Below, piece by piece: positions 13,149 to 28,200 of a stretch of 64,000 nucleotides of DNA. Below the pieces are notes generated by a model. That model did not search any database, was not told where the DNA came from, and saw only the letters and a list, made by a program, of their open reading frames with translations. The stretch comes from Parapristionchus giblindavisi (lineage: Eukaryota > Nematoda > Chromadorea > Rhabditida > Diplogasteridae), in contig CALSFV010000130.1 in assembly GCA_943737045.1 (NCBI GenBank), forward strand, positions 1 to 64,000. The letters run 5' to 3'. The first letter of the stretch is position 1, and each line of letters starts with the position of its first letter. Both the position numbers and the translations under genes were made by a program.

Positions 13149-16100
13149 TCCTTCACGATTACAATATGATCAATCAATACTCTTCAGGTAGATCAATCAA
13201 TCAATCAATCAATTATCATGGATCGATTCAATCTGAATATATGAATGAATGTAATGAAGATAGAATGAAGGGAGTGTCTCTATAATGGGAGAGGGATTTA
13301 GAAGAAGAAAAAGGACGAGCGAGAATCAAGAGAAAAGAAGAAGAGAAAGGTGAGAAAGTGAATAAGGAGTGGATGGATGGTCAGAAGAACGAAGAAGAAG
13401 AAGAAGATTAGAGAAGATGAGAATACAAATGAATTAGAAGAAGATGAAGAGAATTAGTGACGATTTACATGATTTAGGCAGATGAAAGAATGAATGAGGA
13501 ATGAAAGAGATGAAGGAATGAAACAAAAGATTACTATTCAATGTCATATCCTGTTTATCTATATAGAGAAGAGTAGAAAAGTACTCGAGAATAATAGTAG
13601 ATGAGGGAGAGAATGAAGAGATAATGGATGAAGAGTAGATGATTCAATTCAATAGAGTAATAGATTGGAAATGATCGACGGAATAGGTAGAACGATATAA
13701 TAGATAGAGGGATAGATGGATAGATAGTACTAATCAGAGGGGATTCCGATGAGATATATTGATAGAGAAGAAGAATGAGGGAAGGGAAGTGAATGAGAGA
13801 GAAGAGGATACCTTAGATGAATAGATGAGAGAACAAGAGAATTGAAGAGAGTACAAAGACACAGTTCAAGGACCCCTAGAGAGTGAGAGCTAAGATGAGA
13901 GGTAGAGGGAGGAACAGAGGGAGAGGGAGGGGAAGGACTAGAAGGAAAGGGAGAGGGAGAAGTAGAAGGAAAGGGAGAGGCAGAGATAGATAGACTGAAC
14001 ATAACAGCCAATCGGCCTCCTTTTCGTTCATTCAGTAAAGAGATCATGAATAAGAGTAAAAGTGAAGATGTGAATGAAATGAATAGATAACAATGATATC
14101 TATGTAGATGATTATGATGAGAATAAGACATCAATGAATGTACATATAGATGAAGAAAGGGAGGAATAGTATGGTCAGTAGATGTCCACTATAGATGGAT
14201 AAGACGAAAGGTAGAAGAAGAAGACGAGTAATATGATAGGATGCTCATACAATATTCATTACTCTATACACTCTACAAAATTGACCATCTATATTGTTTA
14301 ATCTATTTGTTCTTCCTCTACATTACTATTCAGTTATAATATAGTACATAATTATGTTATAAACCAAGGAACACAAATATTGTCAGATGAATGTTTTGTG
14401 ACAACCTCTAACACATAAATATGGTTATGAAAGATAGCATACAAAGTTAAATTACATGCGCATTAACGTTTAAGGTATAGAATTTACAAAACTGAAGGTT
14501 ACAATGTCCGGTATGGTGTTTTGACCACTACTTCTAATGTGTAGAAGAAAAAGAGAAATTGTGGTTATGAATAAGAGAATGAAAAGGTAGACAGATGGAA
14601 GGGAAGAGGGAGTGGAAGTGAATAGAAGAAAAGAAAACATTAATGTAAGTGAGAAGCATTAGTTGGCTTAACTCAAACGGGGTACATAAATGGAGAGATC
14701 AGTTAGGTAGAAGAAGAAGAATGAGAAGTGAACGAGAGACATAGAGAGTACAGTAAACAGATTGGAGAGTCTCCCCTCCCTTCTCCGCCCTCTGGCTTCA
14801 TCCCCTCCCTCCCCTCTCTCTATCCCTCTTGTATTCCATCTTGAAGCACTTGAAAGAACCTTCTGACTCATTTGATCATTCTAGTCTTTTATCATACAGA
14901 TCACTATCATTCAGACAATAGACTATGACTCAATCTAACTACTACAACAAACTCATTCACTACATCGTCTATCATTATATTAATATATTTATATGACCTA
15001 AGAGGGTTCATTTATGATATATAAAAATGCGTTAGAGTTCGATGAAATCAAGAGATGAGAAAAAACGGCTACGATTACATGATTGAAATTGTTAGATACC
15101 TGACCTATCAGTCAACAACCCTTAGTTGTACAATATTGAAATATTCCATATATCTATAGATGCGAAAATGAAAGTTGGAGTAGAATTCAAAGTGAATGGG
15201 ATGAGAACACACTAAAATGAAAGAGAATGAAATAGTAAGGATAGAAGATCAGCAAGGTCATAACTGTGAAATCTGCCACCAGACAAGAAAAGGTCAATGG
15301 TATTTCAATGATGATCGACAGGATACAGATACTGTCATATACAATATAGTAAACAAAGGACCAAACAAAGTTGTAGTGTTTTGAAAAGAATAAGAAGTGA
15401 AGAGTAACCCATTGAAGAAGGAACGAGAAATAGCTATATAAGTTCTTGACCACATAATAACCATGAGGCGGTTGCATGATTGAGATGAGTCTAGTTCTAT
15501 TTAGATGGAGAAAAGGAAAGGTTCATGGAAAAGGAATAGGGAAAAGAAGAGAGTGGGGTCTGGAATAAAGATATGAAACGGAGAAGAAAAGCATTGAACT
15601 ATGAATAAAATATACCGAGAACACGATATACAACGCAGACAAAATTAGGGAATTAATATTAGGAATAAAGACGGATCCGAACGATCGATATCACTATGAA
15701 ATGGAAAAAAAATTCTGCCAATTGGATAACCTCATACACGCCCATGGTTCAGGAGAATAACCGCAAAAATCACACAAAAAAATGTTTAAAATCAATTCAT
15801 GTTTTAGGAAATGTCGGCTTTTAACACCTGTACATTGCAAATACAGTAAGAAATATAATTGAAATGAGCACAATAAATAATTCTATTTCCCGGCGTTGAC
15901 ATATTTACGGAATACTGTATTGAATGATCTTTGATCTTTGTGTATTTTTTCAGCAGAGAGCATAACGAAAATTCTGTTTTGTGTCTAATATCGAAATATT
16001 GTAAAAAAATGTGTTCTCTCTATATTTCAGAACGTATTTTGTTTTGTTAATCAATATTTGAATGAATTTTGTGATGCATCAAGTATGTACTAAAGGCAGG

Positions 16101-16362
16101 ACCATAATCTCTTTGGTGATGTTCATATTTTGATGTAACATTGATATCATATTCTCTCAATTTTATAAATTATTTTACTTTTGATTTTTCGAGAACAGGA
16201 GGTAAAACGGATACAAATTTAACTTGCAAAACAAATGAATATCTTAAATAGAAATAAAATATTATACATTTATTTATGTTTTTCTGTCTACAGAAAATTT
16301 TAACAAGATCAAAAGGTGGTATCGTGTGATTCTCATAATATACTATTAAGAGAGATGTCCGT
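13149..16362. other. Intergenic, upstream of the Crumbs-like gene
   Basis: Purine-rich on the plus strand between 13260 and 14000 (GGGAGAGG runs at 13918-13985), then AT-rich to 16362. It should include the promoter of the minus-strand Crumbs-like gene. The 134-codon frame at 13730-14134 and the 96-codon frame at 15187-15477 lack splice context, family motifs and normal composition. I see no gene. Confidence 0.55.
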
Positions 16363-18299
16363 TAAGACTCGACCACCCCCGGAAGCGTGCGCTAGCAATG
16401 AGAACTGGGGGTCCATATTTGGGTGTTAGGAGTGTCATCGGCCCTTATTACACAAAAGAGCTGAAATTTCCTGTTTGTGCCCTGAGGCTATTAGAAAAAA
16501 TAATTAAAGTGCGAAAACCTTTAAAAATCATAATTTCTCAAATTGTTGAGATAAACTCTAAATATCATTTGCGATGTGTCTAGGGTGCACAGACCTTGCT
16601 AATTCACTATTAGCATCGAATGCGCGTTGATTCCCAAACCACTTTTTTTACTCAAAATTTTGGTTTTTTCGGACAAATCATCGCTTGCTGTAGTTTGCTC
16701 CCAAAATTTCCGACCAGGTATTGTAGTCTAAGCAATTCTGCATTGATTTAACTTAAAACTGGGTTCTTCCCTATCGACCATTTTGTCGAATTTTTCGATC
16801 GAAGTTCCGTCAAATACAGCATTTGTATGGTTGTCCCGTACAAATGCTGTATTTCCCAAATGATTGGTACGGAATTGTGGTCTACTCAAAGTTTCGAGGT
16901 GAGACGAGTAATATGGCACAAGAAGCCCATCACTTAGATCAATTTGAAAATTTCGATTTTTATGACCCGGGAGTCGTGGTCTGAAAATTTCAAAATTTCT
17001 CAAGTTTAAATTTTTTCATTTATGGAGCTTATTGTGAAGTACTAATGATGTGAATAATATTCAGCCAATGCTCAATGGCTGATCTCTCCTTTCAACCATT
17101 TTTTGAAAATTTTCGTGCTGAATGCGTGCTAAAAATCAGAATTGCGTTTGAATCGGTTTCCAACTTACTTTCTGTAACATTCTGTCATAGTACTTTACAA
17201 TGTACATAATCAATATGAAAATCGTTTATTTTCGAAAATTCAGTTTTTTTTGCCATGACCCCGGGGTCATGGAAATTGATTTTTGAAAAGTGAGCCGAAT
17301 GTCTTGATTTCAGTTCTACTATGTTTACTCGTCATGAAAATTGACATTGTCATTGTCATTTGCTCATCGTCGCAGCATTCGAGTCGACAAACAGCAATAT
17401 TTCAGAAATTTTCCGTGAAAGTAGGCACTCAAATTGAATTTTATAAATTTTCGAAAATAAACGATTTTCATATTGATTATGTACATTGTAAAGTACTATG
17501 ACAGAATGTTACAGAAAGCAAATTGGAAACCGATTCACACGCAATTCTGATTTTTAGCACGCATTCAGCACGAAAATTTTCAAAAAAATAGTTGAAAGGA
17601 GAGATCATTGGCTGAATATTATTCACATCATTAGTACTTCACAATAAGCCCCATAAATGAAAAAAATTAAACTTGAGAAATTTTGAAATTTTCAGACCAC
17701 GTCCCCCGGGTCATGAAAATCGAAATTTTCAAATTGATCTAAGTGATGGGCTTCTTGTGCCATATTACTCGTCTCACCTCGAAACTTTGAGTAGACCACA
17801 ATTCCGTACCAATCGTTTGGGAAATACAGCATTTGTACGATGACGGAACTTCGATCGAAAAATTCGACAAAATGGTCGATCGGGAAGAACCCAGTTTTAA
17901 GTTAAATCAATGCAGAATTGCATAGACTACAATACCTGGTCGGAAATTTTGGGAGCAAACTACAACAAGCGATGATTTGTAAGAAAAAACCAAAATTTTG
18001 AGTCAAAAAGTGGTTTAGGAATCAACGCGCATTCGATGCTAATAGTGAATTAGCAAGGTCTGTGCACCCTAGACACATCGCAAATGATATTTAGAGTTAA
18101 TCTCAACAATTTGAGAAATTATGATTTTTAAAGGTTTTCGCACTTTAATTATTTTTTCTAATAGCCTCAGGGCACAAACAGGAAATTTCAGCTCTTTTGT
18201 GTAATAAGGGCCGATGACACTCCTAACACCCAAGTATGGACCCCCCGTTCTCATTGCTAGCGCACGCGTCCGGGGGTGGTCGAATATGATCGAGTCTTA
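16363..18299. mobile_element. Large foldback element with TA flanks
   Basis: Two arms of nearly 1 kb are inverted copies of each other around a centre near 17.3 kb. The outermost matching sequence is AGACTCGA at 16365 and TCGAGTCT ending at 18297, and both ends are bordered by TA, which fits a Tc1/mariner-type target. The same 61-codon frame appears at 16398-16583 on plus and 18069-18254 on minus, simply because the arms are palindromic. The left arm carries an extra small palindrome at about 16810-16855 that the right arm lacks. Near the centre is a perfect 20-bp palindrome at 17253-17272 (CCATGACCCCGGGGTCATGG). No transposase is encoded. Confidence 0.7.
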
Positions 18300-18519
18300 G
18301 GGAACAAAAACCACAAATTTCTCTAATTTTGATATCCTGGCGTAAATCTACAAATAAGATTTCTGAAAAAAGTTCCGAAAGGCCCGAAAAGTGACGTGAA
18401 ACGCGAATGTGCTTTGACCTAACAACTTTTGACCTAACTTTTAGAAACATTATTCAATGTGGATTTACGACACGATATCAAAATTAGAGAAATTTGTGTT
18501 AAGGCTTTAAGTAGTTCCC
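18300..18519. mobile_element. Short inverted-repeat element (220 bp)
   Basis: A perfect 25-bp inverted repeat pairs 18312-18336 with 18474-18498 (core TTTCTCTAATTTTGATATC), and similarity extends inward through a GTAAATC(T/C)ACA stretch. The outer ends are GGGAAC at 18300 and GTTCCC ending at 18519. It abuts the right end of the larger foldback element. No clear target duplication was found, so the exact borders are uncertain. Confidence 0.55.
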
Positions 18520-18612
18520 TTGTCAGATTGCAAAAAATAATGATAATGACAAGTGCATGAAAATGTAAAATACTTTTTGAAATATTTAACAGTTTACCTA
18601 TTGATCATCTAA

Positions 18613-20483
18613 TACAGTATCGGCCAAAAGTCATGGGACGCTTTTTCATTATTTTATAACTTTTGATCCTGGAAAGCAATCAAGCTCATCTTTTGAGTCA
18701 ATGTACAGAATTTATCAAGGATTATAACCATGATGTGTTGGTGTAATGAACTTAGTTAATTTTTGCGTAGTGATGACGCTACCGAAGTACACTTTTTTGA
18801 AAATTCCCATTTCTTTAGAGAAAAGCCCTATTCTTCGGGAACACTGTGAGAGTGGAGACCCCCACTAGAGCTGTACAGTCAAACAATCCGGAATGGCTCC
18901 GACTACAATTTCAAGCTGTGACAGGGTTGCAACTTTGACCTCCAAAATTTATAACTCGGCTTCTGGATGTGATAACGACCCGTTCTAACAAGGGGATGGT
19001 CGCAACTGGTCCTGGCCATATGAGATGGTAATAACATGACTAGGATCAGTTTTCGATGCTGATTGCAAATCCGTTTTCAGAAAGTGCCTAATCGACCTGA
19101 TTTTCGAGGAAATCGATATTTTAATTCGGAAATTCGTGTGGTTTCTTGCGCAAACCGTCCGGGTGGGCTGGTGAACTCATCTAGAAACTCTCGCAATACT
19201 TTACCTTACATTGCCGGATCTTTCCGATGCAATCCAGATAGTTTGTGAAGGAAACTACACGACTTTTCGAATTAACAAGCCAAATTTCAATACCGATTTT
19301 CTCGAAAATCAGGTCGATTAGGCACTTTCTGAAAACGGATTCGTAATCAGCATCGAAAACTGATCCTAGTCATGTTATTGCCATCTCATATGGCCAGGAC
19401 CAGTTGCGACCATCCCCTTGTAAGCGCGAAAATGATGCTAGTGGTAAGCGATGTTTACTCCCAGATTATGGTAGTCATAGCTCTTCGTTCGCCCTCAGGG
19501 CATGAAAATCAATTTTTTCGGAAGGACGAATTTTGAGACCCTACCGTTCAGAGGGCTTGTCTTCGAAAATTATGGTTCCAGGCAGCTTTGCAATGCATCA
19601 TATATGTATTTCCCTTATTTTGGTTTAGTTCCGATTTCTTTCAGACCCGCAGAAAACTTTATGCTGAGGTCTACTCGGTGCGCACTCTTGCGCTTTCTCT
19701 CTTTCTGCTCTCGCCCCTTGGCCTCTATTGATGAAATCCCTTAGTGTCAAAGTACCAATGCATGTTAGAAATGTTCTAAAAAGTTTTTACACTATTGCTG
19801 AACTTTGATCTTTGATCTTTGTATTTTGATCTTTACTCGCTAAAATCGAGTAGACCTCAGCATAACTTTTGCTACGGGTCTAAAAGGAATTGGAACTTAA
19901 CCAAAATAAGGAAAATACATATATGATGCATTGCAAAGCTACCTGCGAAGGAACCATAATTTTCGAAGACAAGCCCTCTGAACGGTAGGGTCTCAAAATT
20001 CGTCCTTCCGAAAAAATTGATTTTCATGCCCTGAGGGCTAATGACCAGCTATGACTACCATATTCCGGGGATAAACATCACTCGCCACTAGCATCATTTT
20101 GGCGCATAGAATGGGTCGTTATCACATCCAGAAGCCGAGTCATAAATTTTGGAGGTCAAAGTTGCAACCCTGTCACAGCTTGAAATTGTAGTCGGAGCCA
20201 TTCCGGATTGTTTGACTGTACAGCTCTAGTGGGGGTCTCCACTCTCACAGTGTTCCCGAAGAACAGGGCTTTTCACTAAAGAAATGGGAATTTTCAAAAA
20301 AAGTGTAATTCGGCAGCGTTATCACTTCGCAAAAAAATAACTAAGTTAATTACACCAACACATCATGGTAATAATCCTTGATAAATTCTCTACATTTACT
20401 CAAAAGATAAACTTGATTGCTTTCCAGGATCAAAAGTTATAAAATAATGAAAAAGTGTCCCATGACTTTTGGCCGATACTGTA
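18613..20483. mobile_element. Tc1/mariner-type palindromic element
   Basis: The element at 18615-20481 is flanked by TA on both sides and begins and ends with inverted CAGTATCGGCCAAAAGT, closely resembling Tc1-family termini (CAGTG.TGGCCAAAA). The inverted similarity runs inward for hundreds of bases on each side to a centre near 19.76 kb, so the whole element is a long palindrome without a transposase gene. The left arm is interrupted by a separate insertion at 18989-19420. Reading frames within it are palindrome artefacts. Confidence 0.82.
18986..19423. mobile_element. Nested inverted-repeat insertion inside the Tc1-like palindrome
   Basis: Within the left arm, sequence from CAAGGGGATGGTCGCAAC (18989) to its inverted copy ending CCCCTTG (19420) is absent from the right arm, where the uninterrupted site reads CCCATTCTATGCGCC near 20105-20120. 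The inserted element has arms of more than 100 bp and is bordered by TAA on both sides (18986-18988, 19421-19423). A 3-base TWA-like duplication suggests PIF/Harbinger-type MITEs; the family is an inference. Confidence 0.65.
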
Positions 20484-22239
20484 TCTCCTTACCTCTACAT
20501 CAATTGTAAAACATTTATTACATGATTCAATTTGATTGATTACTAAACTACAACAGTTATATTTAATTAATGATCAACAAATAGAGAAAAGTAAGCACAT
20601 AGATATTTAATTATTTAACAAAATATTTTTTTATTTAAGCTATTTTTTCTTGAAATTTTAAATTGTAAGAGTAAATTATAATAACTTTTAATCATTTGAT
20701 AATTATCAATTTCTACGGAAATATTAACTATTTGTATAATATCTATGTGATAAATTCTTTATTCACATATTAAATAGTATAGTCCACGACATTTTAAGAA
20801 TCCTATACTGAAACAATCATTGTACGATGTAAGTATTGATATTCATAATATGAATGAATATCCTATAATATAATAGATTCTTCTTCTTCTTCTTCCATAC
20901 ATTCATTCTATATCCAATTCCTTTCTCTTCTTCTCTCTTCCATGACTTCCTACGGGGATCGATGGCTCGTAGACTGACCACTACTCTCCCTCTCCCTTTC
21001 CCTCTCTCCCTCTCCCTTTCCCTCTCCCTCTCCCTTTCCCTCTCTCCCTCTCCCTTTCCCTCTCTCCTTCTCCCTCTCCCTCTCCTTCTCTCCCTCTCCC
21101 TCTCCATCTAGAGTCTACTCCCTTCACCATCCCTCCATCTCCATCTTCTCATCCCTTCCTCTTTCGTTCGTAACTCCATTACTACCTTCAACAATGATTC
21201 TCATCGTATTCTTCATTCTTCCTTTTATCCTCAATTCCTATCGAATATCTATACAAACGAACTATATCTCTTCATTCTTTCACATTCCTATATGTAATCA
21301 CTCATATACATATAGTAGTATATTTCTTGAATCATTCGCTCCTTTATTCGTTCGTTGACGAAACACTGGACAGTTTTAGATTTATTATTGTTTTTTTTCT
21401 TAAAAAAAATTTCTAATACAATCCATTTTCAATATCTTTCTTTCGCTCTTTCATTCATTCTCATTCTTCTCATATCTGATATAATCTTCATTATAATTCC
21501 TTTCAGTGATGACTTCATCGTCTTCCATTTCAATGAATGAATCAATAAGAGAAATATGAATAGAAGACATGTATATCTTACCAGGTACAATACATTTATC
21601 ATTCCCATATGGACTTTCTCCCTCGCGGATCTCTCCCTCTTCCCTGTTCCTCTCTCCCTCTCTCCCTCAACTTCCTCCACTCTACCTCTTCATTCCATCA
21701 AAATCAATCAATTCATCAATATCTTCTACCTCTATACCATACCACAATCAATGGAATAAAGTATTGAAAGGAAAGAAGCTTCATTCCATCTGAGAGATAG
21801 AAGAGTTGAGAGGGAGACTGAGAGAGGTAAAGAGTAGGTCCTCCTTTTCTTCTTCTTCTTATTCTCTTGTCCATCCTTCTACTCTCTCCCACTCAAGACT
21901 CTCTTCTCCTCCGTTTTACACACTTACATCCTCTCCTTCCACCCTCTCCCTGCTTCCTCCCTCTCCCTCTCCCTCTCATTCTCCCTCCCTCTCACTCTCC
22001 CTCTCCCTCTTGTACCTCTCATCTCAATCCATCTCTTCCTTTATTTCACTCATCGTTGTTTGTTCCTTCTATCATCTGTATCAACTTCTTCTTCTAATCC
22101 TCTTTCTAAGGCAATCATCATTCATTCAATCAATCAATCAATTCTGATCCTTTTTACTCTTTCCATTTATTCTTTTGTCTTCACTGTGGTCTAATGTGTA
22201 AATACTAATCAATAATATCTTAGATACGGTAGAGGTGAT
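20484..22239. other. Intergenic with pyrimidine tracts, upstream of the FARP gene
   Basis: CTCTCCCTCTCC tracts dominate 20980-21115 and 21840-22020; the rest is AT-rich. No gene recognised. A splice-acceptor-like TATCTTAG ends at 22223, 16 bases before the chosen FARP start codon, and could be a trans-splice acceptor. Confidence 0.55.
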
Positions 22240-25200
22240 ATGGGATCAATCCCTCATGGAGTGGGAGGTCCTCCCCCTCCAGGTACACATTCCCCTAAAG
22301 GAAAGATAATGTGTATAAAAGTACGATTACTTGATGATACAATAGCTGTATTTCATCTTGGAGTGAGTTTATATCATTAATATTACATATTTATTATTTT
22401 TGTATACTATATTTATACTACTTGTAGACTGATTTCTTTCATTATTCATATACATTCTATATATTTCGTACGGGTGTTAATTCTTTGAATCATTTATTTA
22501 AAGAAGTGAAGTAATTGTTGAGATCTATTCTAGAATAGAATGAATAAATAATAAAGTCTTCTATTAATTCAATTGAATTACAGCACAAAGCACTTGGACA
22601 AACTCTAATGGATGAAGTATGTAGACATTTGAATCTATTGGAAAGAGATTACTTTGGATTAGTATTTGTTGATTCTAATGGACTACAGGTATTCATCTTC
22701 TATTGTATTATTCAATATCATGAGAAACGACATCGTTTCGAGAGCGATCATGGTGTGATGGAGAAAAAGATTGAGCGAAAATAAGTGACAGTACGCAAAA
22801 GTGAGAGAGCACAGACGGTTAAAGTACACCATACCGATTTTGAGGCATTTTGTCAAATGTTCAATGACTGCTCTCCTCGTGTTAAAAAAAACGCTGTGTG
22901 TAATAGTCGAACGATTCAAAGATTTTGTGAAATTTGAAGAATCTTCGAGGAGATTTCATATTGGTTGAGATATTTTTAGTGTGTAGCATATGTGAAGAAG
23001 GAAAAAAACTTCAAAATAGTTTATCGATTGATGTAGTCTTAGATGTAGATGATGAATATGTCTCTAGATGGATCCAATCTCATTCCATTGTCATTGTCAT
23101 CATGATCTATCATTATAATCATCTTCATTCTTTCAGTGTTGGTTAGAGATGGAGAAACCAATTCTTCGTCAAATCGCCAATACTCGAGCTGATGCTAAAT
23201 TCTATCTCATTCTCAAGTTCTATATACCTAATCCAGTCGATCTTGAAGAAGAATACACCAGGTAGGATATGATGGCAAACCTATCCCTCTCTCCCTCTCC
23301 TTATCCCCCTCCCTCTCCTTATTTCTCTCGTTCACTTCCCTTCTCCGTTCTCATATTCCCCATTATTACATACGAGCTCTATTTCCTTTCTTTGGACCGA
23401 TATGAAGAGAGGTGAAGGAGAGAGAGAGAGGTTCAGTTGGAAAGAGAAGCTTATTGATGGAGAGAGGGAGGGAGGGAGAGGGAGAGGGAGGGAGGAGGTC
23501 CTTAGAGGAGAGAGCCTCACACTCATTATTGAGAGAGATAACTCATTCTAATGAATGAGAATCGGAGGAACAAATTGAATCAGAATAAGAGGAGAGAGAA
23601 GGAGGGGAGGGAGAGGGAGAGGGAGGACCAATAGATAGAAGTAGAGTAGAAGGAAGAGTGACAGATGATTGTGAGAGTCACGAGGAAATGAAGTAGAGGA
23701 AGAAGTTGAAGAGGGAGAGATACAAGTTGATAGAAAAGACATCACTATTCGCCACAATTAAGATATGTCCGAGAACCTTTATTAGGGGCTATTTTCGCAT
23801 TATGTATCGTTTGGAAGATATTTGAAGTTGACTGAAGTCAAGTGTATGCATAGTAGATTGAATGAAACTGATTGTATCAATTGAAAGGATTGATTATTGA
23901 TTTATGATTATTGATTATTGATTGATGATTATTGATTGATGATTTAAGATATTTGTTTACTCTTCAAATTCGTCGTGATCTATCAACAGGAGAATTGATG
24001 TGTTCTGAAGGAACAGCTGCACTTCTATCAGCATATATAGTACAATCTGATTGTGGTGACTTCTCTGAGGTACAAACTCTTATCTTATTTATAATTATAC
24101 CATTGAATATACAAAATATTGTTGAACGTCATTGAATATCAATGAAACCAATATTGATTTGACTACGTTTTATCATTCATTTCATCATTCATTCAATTTT
24201 ATTTATTTTACTTTATTTGCCATACATCAAAAGATGTGACAACATTTGAAACAACAAGTAAATGAATACTTTTGATGAAAAACGAGGGTTGAGGTGAGGA
24301 GGAGAAGTGCAGCTCATAAATAGACAATTGATTAATTTCAGGATGATTATCCAGATGCTCGATATCTTTCTCATACTCGATTCATTCCAAATCAAACATT
24401 CTCATTTCAAGAATTAGTTAGAAATAATCATCGACGATTAGTGTTAGTTCTTTTCATTATTTATTCTTATCTCCTCCTTCAATAACGGGATTTCCCTTCA
24501 CCTTTATACTTTAAGATGTAAGATAAATTAAAATATATTCATATAATGAACCCAATATAATCTTTCTTTCAGTGGAATGTCTCCAGGTGAGAGTGATTTA
24601 GCCCTTTTGGAAGTTGCTCGAAGATGTGAATTCTATGGAATTAAATTACATTCTGCTAAGGTTACTTTTATCAATATTATTCTTCTTCTTCTCTTTCTTC
24701 TTTCGATTCTTCAAAAGAAAGAATATTGAATTGAGTTTCGGATAAACGAAGACTCTCGTATACAAAATTGAATATAAAAATCTATCTATTATATATTCAC
24801 TTATCATTATCATTTCTTCTATTATAGGATGTAGAGGGAGCTCATGCTTCATTGACTGCTTTTCATGGAGGAATTAAAGTATATCATCTAATGCATTGTG
24901 TATCCACATTCTCATGGGCTAAGGTACTTATTACTCTCCCTCTCAAACTCTCTTCCAATCCCTCTCCCCATCTCTCTCACTTACACTATTCACACATGTT
25001 TCATTTCAGGTGCGTAAACTAAGCTTCAAGCGGAAGAAATTACTAATAAAACTCCATCCTGATGCATCGGTGAGTTGAAAGAAATGAAAAAGAGATGGAG
25101 AGTTTAGAGGGAGAGGGATAGAGTGAGAGGAGGATGGGTAGAGAGCGAGGGACCAAGGAACGAAAGAGGAATGATTTGTAATTTCAGCAATTCTACAAAG

Positions 25201-28200
25201 AGACGATAGAATTCTTCTTCGATACACGAAATGAATGTAAAACATTCTGGAAGAAGGTTAGGATATATGAATGATAATAAGAGGAATAGTGTTGATGGAG
25301 AAGATTGACATTTAATGTCATGACACTAGTTTAATTAGAAGTGAAAATGAAGATATGAAAATACTATAGATGATGTCAATCATTGGAACAAAAAATATTT
25401 CAATGAGAAAATATTTATTTATTCAAAAATTTAAGAAGATAGACGACAAAAGAACTAAAATTAGACAATAATAATAAATAAATGAATTAAGTGTGTTGAA
25501 CAACATGCGTTCTTCCGTTGTGCATCATCAGAAATGCCGAAGAAAGAAGCTAAACTCTTCTCATCTGGATCATCTTTCAGATATAGGTATTCCATATTTA
25601 TATTCTTTATTTCATTTTATTCATCAAATATTTTAACCACGCCGTTTTGTCATCCCTCTCTCTCCGTTTTCCAAAATTTTCTATTTTTTCATAAATACAG
25701 TGGTTCACGTTAACTAGTTAGTTTTTTTTCGAAATTCATCATCATTGTCAGTACATCGCCCGACGCGCGAGGTGTTTCTCAATGAATAAAGTGCTATAAA
25801 TTATATTTATCGTTGATCGCCTAGCTGTATGTAAAAAAATTTTTGGTTGATTTGAATATCGCGCTATTTGAATTTCCCGCACTTTTTTGCATGAAAATGT
25901 TTAAATTTTCAAAACTTTAGAAATTCTTTGAAAAACTATTGTCAGCACGGATGGGATTTTTTGATTTTGATTTTTTGAACTTTTTGACCATTCCAAAAAA
26001 TTCAAAATCAAAATTTATTTAATTCTTTCTCAAAAAAAATCAAAGAAAATTAAATTCTAAAAAGTACCGACAAAACGAAGAAAAGTGAAACATTTATGGC
26101 AATTTGTGATAACATTTGACAAAACTTAGCAAGATTCCCATTTTTATCATTTTCACGGTCTTGATGAACAGCATTCTAAGGGTTTTAGTGTTTGCCCAAT
26201 GCATTTTTAAAAGTGAAAAAAATTATTGTATCATAATTTTCATGTTTGAAAATTCGGTTAATTGCGTTATTGACTGATTTAACCACTTTTCAGGCAAAAT
26301 GATGCCTTTGGATTTTATTATCCATTTAAACAAAGTAAAGATTTTTTTTAAATTTTTTGAGCCATTTTTTTGAATTTTTTGAAATTATTTTTAAAAAATC
26401 GCTGCCCTGATTCAGAGTTAATAAAAATTTATGTTCCTATGACATATTTAGCCTAAACAGCTAAGCGAAAAAGTCTTTAACAATTTCATTGAGAAAAATG
26501 TCTCCGTTATGGGGCGTTATACGGCACTATGCCGCATGATCCATTTCGAAACGGATAACGCGCACCGCTGTAATATTTTTCAAAGTAAAAAAAAATACAA
26601 AAAAAATCAATTTCTCCCAAAGTGTTTTCCAGAATCGATTTGCGTTCCGAAAAAATATTAAAGATATCTTTTCAGAGGACGAACACACAAAGAATTGATA
26701 GATTACGTAAGAGAACATCATAAAAGAAGAGAACCATTCACTCGGTTTGTTTATTTCAAAGATTTCATATGTCAAAACAAGGTCCAATGTCCTTTAAGAG
26801 ATGAAAAAAGCTATTCATCACTGAAAGTCTTATATTTGTGTAGCTGGAAAAAATCCAATAAATAATTTGTTAAAGCGAAAAAAAGAAAAATGAATGCGTC
26901 GAATTAACCCTGTGTACGATAGTCTTCTTTTTATGTTTATTCGTTTCATACATTATTTGCAACTAGAGAACAAATTTTGACTGATATTTTTAGAATTAAT
27001 TTTCAGTAACCTCTCTATCAAAAAATAAATGATATTAATTTAATGAGATGGACTGATTCTTTCAGACCTCTTCGATCAGCAACAACTCATCAATCCAATT
27101 ATTGTTCATCATATGTATCAGGATATGTATCAGATCCAGGTGGAACAGCTCGATCTATTCCTCCATTCAATGATCAATCAGGTACTACTATTCAGTGTGT
27201 ATTCCCCCTATATATGTTCCCTCTCGTTTGTATAGTATAACCATATTCATGATAGAATACTATGAGAGTCTAATAAAACAATTCATCTATTAGACAGTCA
27301 TTGAATCTACATATACCCTATTGATATCTAGAGTGAATTGTGTTCTCAGGTACACTGGATGCTCGTATCTCTCGTAAACATCGATCAAATCGTACAGTCT
27401 CAGTGAATGGACCTCCATCAGACAGAACAACATCTGATATAGAAGGACCATATGGTAATGGAAGAAGAATAAAGAAAGAAGAGAATGAACCAATTGAGAA
27501 TATGTCTTTATCTCTACCTAATGTATTAGATGATATAACTATTGTACAAGAAGAGATAGCTCCTAAGAGTGCTTCGGGTGAATCATTCTTTGAGAATCGT
27601 AATCAATCTATTGAATATGATAATATAAGTCATGATTCATATCGATTATCTGATCATGAGAAGACTCCACTCAATAGAATAGAAGAAGATGATAATAGAA
27701 TGAAGACATTTGGAGATATTGGAGGAGGATATGCTGTATTAGAACGAAAGGATGATAAAAGATTGAAAGAGTTTCCATTTCATACTCTATCAACATTATC
27801 AACAATAGAATCAATAGGTGTATCAACTCCATTAGATACTCCATCATCATCATCTACTCCTATATATACATCATCAGGAGCTATGCTTCTTAAACCTCGT
27901 ATTATACCATCAACTGAATCATTATCTCATATTCCTTCTTCATCATATACTACTATTGACTTCTCTCGACATTCACCATCTACATCAAGTGAAACATTCA
28001 AACCAACTACCGTAATCCCTGCTCAATCTAAGACTACCGTAACCTTAATTCCTTCTACTACCGTATCCTCTATTCCACTTACTACAGTATCCTCCATTTC
28101 ATCCTCTACAGTATCCTTCACTCCATCAACCACCATATCAATAGCTCCAACGACTACCGTAACCTCTCGTCCTCTCGCAGGGAAAGTGATCACAGCTGAT